Assembly: GCA_030015575.1 (NCBI GenBank)
Contig: JASDDO010000001.1
Location: 515,277,772-515,341,771 of the forward strand
DNA: 64,000 nt
Origin: Agapanthus africanus
Lineage: Eukaryota; Streptophyta; Magnoliopsida; Asparagales; Amaryllidaceae
Direction of reading: 5' to 3'
Both the position numbers and the translations under genes were made by a program. Position 1 is the stretch's first letter. The number at the start of each line of letters is the position of its first letter. Shown here piece after piece: positions 60,294 through 64,000 of this stretch. Under the pieces are notes generated by a model, which worked only from the letters and a program-made list of their open reading frames with translations, had not been told where the DNA came from and did no database searches.

Positions 60294-63200
60294 TGTCACG
60301 ACCCGAAATGGCACGTGACGGACACTTGAATCATATGAAGTCTATAGGACCCCATCTAATTCAAGTAAGCCAAAAATCCCAGAAATCTAAACCATTTTAA
60401 AGAAGGAGTGAGGAAAACTTAACTTTAAAACAAGTGGTTTTAAATAACATAAGCCGAAATATTGCATTTTTAAAACATCAAGTCTTTTCTGAAAATTTCG
60501 GCAGAGTTTCTTTTATAAATACTGGCCCCAAAAGGGTACAACATGCATAATATGAATAAAGGCATTCTCAAGCGGGAGCGAGCTCTTCGTCAATTGACGG
60601 TCACAACCACGCAAGCAACATAGTATACAATGCCAAGGGCGAGGATTAAAACTCAAAAGGAAACTAAAAAAAAACATCAAGAAAACCATAATAATACAAC
60701 GCGCGACTCTACGGTCGAAATAATAATATACTGGTCTTCTAGGGCTAAAAATATACAAGTCAGGTTGATGGAGTTTACGAGATATAACTGAATATAAATG
60801 TACAATGGTGGTCACGATGTGAGTGAACCCACCTACCAAAGCAATCACCCGGAATGGGAGCAGTGTGCCAGAAAGCCGCAATGAAACCTGTTCGCCAAAA
60901 ACCTGCAAGAACTGTGGCACAACGGGGGTGAGTTGCCAACTCGTGAGTAGAAAACATCACAGAGCAGAAATCGTATGTATGACTCAATTCGAGGTCAATA
61001 CGATCAATAATAAATATTCTCAATATGATAAAGTCTGAAGCATGATAAGGTGGTAAGGGTAAACATCTGCACATAAGTGTAATACCAAGTGCTCGTATCA
61101 GTGCCTCAAGTAGCAACATATCATAAACATGAGGTGTGATCAATGTAATCAACATGAAATCAGTGTCAACTATATTACGAAGTCTATAAGTATGTGGATA
61201 TCATCCAACTATGTAATCAATGCATGTATGCATGTGGATCTCGTCCACGTGTCAACCAATGACACAACAACATCATACATGTAAATATCATAAAAGCATA
61301 TGCATGAAAGTATGAGGATATAAATCAACGTGTGTCCCTCGTGACACATCAAATCATGGAACCTGAGTGCCCAGTATCGATACTCGAAACATCATGAAAC
61401 CCGTGCCCAGCATCGACATGTAAATCCTCATATCTCTCGGGCTTCGTCAGTCCGGATCGGCCCATAACATCTTTCGACTCTGGTCGGTATCCTCCGGATA
61501 GCCGCCAGGTCCTACCAATCACCGGTAGGTACTAACCACCCTGCCTGGCTCATCGTCTACTCCACGAAAAACATTTCTCGCCTCGGGGAACCATACCGGG
61601 TCCACCATGAACCCGCAAACGGATCATCCACCTTCTCGAATCGGGTTTCTATCATATGTCTCAGAACCGAGAAAACGCATGGTGGACGCACTGAAATATC
61701 ATATCAAGAGAAACCGGGTTTTTAAAACAATACATACTTTCTTTTGAAATATCCACGGTTCTCAAATCCGGAAATCTCATGAAAACAACATATCTCAATA
61801 CGGTAAGTCATTAAGCATGATGTATGCGACATATAATAGAAATGTAAGTATATCCGTATATCATGCACATGGAACAGCAATATGCACATATCAAGGAAAA
61901 ACTGCTCTTTTAAATTATTCCAGTTTTAAAATATATTCTGCGGTTCCCAATTTCTCCAAAGTCAAATGCAGCATCGTAAAAAGGTGCATATGTAACTATA
62001 GCAAGTAAATTGTGCACGGAGTCATATCATGATGCAGCAATCCTACTGTGTAGTGACATGGCAATTATCGATGATGAAGTGTGTGAGCCGGCAAGCCGGT
62101 GTACGTGGAGCATACGCATCATCGGTTATGGTGCTGGTGTCCTGACAGTATGGGTCTAATATAACATAAATCACAAGTATATAAGCATGTAATGCGCTAA
62201 AAACAACGTGAATATATGGAAATGGAAAATTAAATGCAACAATAAGGAATCTACATTAGTTATACGAGTCATACAGTTTGTCATTTGAAATCACACGAAT
62301 CGTGGTGTTTGGAAAATAGGGGGTACAGTGTTTTTAAGAAAAAAGGTATGTCCTTTGAAATACCCGTAGAATCCCTTGGCCTGTAATTAAAATACTCACG
62401 ATTCGTTAGTTTTGAAAATAGGTATGACTCGAGTCTAGTCTATCATCTACTAGTAAACTACAAGACTAAACGAACACACTAATCGAAAGGGTAAGGGAAA
62501 ACCACCTAAGTCTGAGTCGATATATATAAATATAATAGTCGGTGATCCCGCCTCAATAGTATCATACGATACAATATATAACATGACATTCTCGAGTCAA
62601 GAGTGCGGATCTATTATCAATATAAATCTCGTACGGTAAATCCATCGTACGGCATCCCAATCTGGGTACGGGTCAAATCTCACATTTATCTCATCATTTA
62701 TCTGGTATCCTTATCATCATAAACTGTATTAGGGGCACTGATCTAAGTCTAGTACAAACTGATACCATCTGCATATATATGCGTGTATAAAAACACACGC
62801 CTAAAGGCCCGCTATAATCTCATGTCGTATCTCACCGTACGAATCAAAACATATCACCGATCTCATAGCATCATGCCTAAACTCATCGACTCATCTCCAA
62901 GTACCATGTATAATCCTCATCATCCATATATAGGTATACGTGTGTATACACACACACACACACACACACAGTCCCATACCTATGTGTGATATATATACAT
63001 ATCCCCATATACGCACAAGTAAAACAAAGTAAGTATGTGCGTGCGTGTGGGTGTAAACCTTATTCTAGAGCTCGCGACTAAACTAACTAACGACACTATC
63101 ATCTAATTATACTAAAATTATCCATGACTCCCAAAGTCTATCTAGATAATCATAATCTCAAAATAAACATATGAATATATCCATATAATATGTACCCTAC

Positions 63201-64000
63201 ACCATACTACGAACTGCGGGGGTGGTATACGTCATCCACCCGACTTCCCCCGTAGATATATATATACTCACCTGTTCTTCGCTTACCGATACCGATGTCG
63301 CCACGCGCTTGCTTGTCATCTCGAAGTCATCGTGGGGGTACCTACAACCAATAACGTATTGTGCCGTATTAAAATCCAATTCAAAACCAAAACGACACAC
63401 GAATCTCACATAGGTCAAAACCTATGGTCTACTCACACAAAAGAGCCCAAAAAAACCCGATATCGATGTACAAACGTCAAGTGACCGATACTAAACACAA
63501 ATATCAAAACTTAAATTCATAAACATCACGAAATACAAGGCAGCAACCCATAAAAGTGTTCCCAGATTTTAGTTCAGGTCAAAACTAGGTGCACAAACAG
63601 TACTGGGGTGATGTATAGGGTGTATATGACCTACAGAAGGAACCTGGGCACCCAAATCCACCAAGTGGCCGGCCAATACCCCCTAAAATCCGGCCTGCTC
63701 GGTTCTAGGAGAGAATTGGGGCCTCGTACTTGCAGGAGGGTCTCCTAGGTCTTAATTTGGTCACTAAAGTTGTTTGCTTCTCTCATAAAATTCCCGGGTC
63801 ACTCCAGATTTTCCTGCACCCTCACATTACACACAAAACCGACATGAAAAGTTTCGGAATTGGGTTTCAGGTTTCAGTTCGTGATTGGTCTGGGTTTTAG
63901 ACGTTAGAGAGGGTTTAAGGTCACCAATAAAGCTCAAGTTCACCAACACAACTCAAGACTTCCTCAACCCTCTTCTAGGAATTTCAAAGTCCATCAAAAC
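60294..64000 (-). repeat. D LTR3, cut by window end
   Basis: It ends TTTCGGGTCGTGACA on the minus strand at 60294 and aligns with LTR1 from there to 64000 without inserts. It therefore supplies the empty sites for the hAT-like element, C2 and D'. The minus frame 60775-61155 (126 codons) is the third copy of the LTR frame. A (CA)n run lies at 62948-62970. Confidence 0.88.

Larger units (their letters stand above)
29988..64000 (-). mobile_element. D: tandem LARD array, LTR-int-LTR-int-LTR
   Basis: The LTR start/end pair and the internal region are repeated head to tail. On the minus strand, each internal block has a Met-tRNA PBS on its right and a PPT on its left. Net LTR length is about 4.46 kb and internal length about 2.87 kb, with no gag or pol domain. 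That is the structure of a large retrotransposon derivative. Sharing of the middle LTR implies unequal recombination between copies. Nested inserts expand the middle LTR to 19.4 kb. The array continues past the window. Confidence 0.87.

Overview
This window is plant nuclear DNA made almost entirely of nested LTR retrotransposons. I see no intact gene, no host gene, and no rRNA or functional tRNA gene. The evidence for a flowering plant is: a Ty1/copia element whose LTR begins like BARE/Angela elements; several Ty3/gypsy families with very long LTRs (2.9-4.5 kb) and initiator-Met tRNA primer sites; a Tat-type gag; hAT-like DNA transposon remnants; and A+T-rich non-coding DNA. Species cannot be named. 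Families are labelled here as E (gypsy, LTR TGTAATACCC...GGGGCGTGACA), C (gypsy, LTR TGTAACA...GGGGCGTGACA), D (gypsy-like LARD, LTR TGTAACATTTC...GGGTCGTGACA), D' (diverged D), and F (unclassified LTR).

Left nest (1-24515). E1 (8478-19364, + strand) has a truncated 5' LTR, a Met-tRNA PBS, a gag stub, 1.6 kb of T-rich filler, a PPT and a 3' LTR. Its 5' LTR was broken by C1 (849-8477, minus strand, gag-PR-RT). C1 was itself broken by an E-like LTR in its RT (ends at 848) and by an Angela solo LTR in its 5' LTR (3959-6164). The 3' LTR of E1 carries an antisense solo LTR of its own family (12261-15755) and is cut at 19364, where it joins a 5'-truncated Angela copia element (19401-24515).

Middle (24516-29987). 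There is a possible 5' end of a hAT transposon, about 2 kb with nothing recognisable, a tRNA-derived SINE-like sequence, and a gag-only Tat-type gypsy remnant on the minus strand.

Right nest (29988-64000). A minus-strand tandem array of D runs LTR1 - internal - LTR2 - internal - LTR3, and the window ends inside LTR3. LTR1 holds a 688-bp hAT-like non-autonomous element. LTR2 holds a 10.7 kb gag-only C2 element, which in turn holds an F solo LTR, and a 4.6 kb antisense D' solo LTR. The deepest stack is Tat, D, C2, F.

Most of the layout rests on matching target-site duplications and empty-site comparison between LTR copies. The observations most worth following are: a GT-AG intron inside the gag of family C, present in both copies with different lengths and restoring the reading frame when removed; a possible second intron before the protease; tRNA-like pol III boxes in the U3 of all C LTRs; an array of short hairpins in the D internal region; and two antisense same-family LTR insertions that could give long hairpin RNAs.
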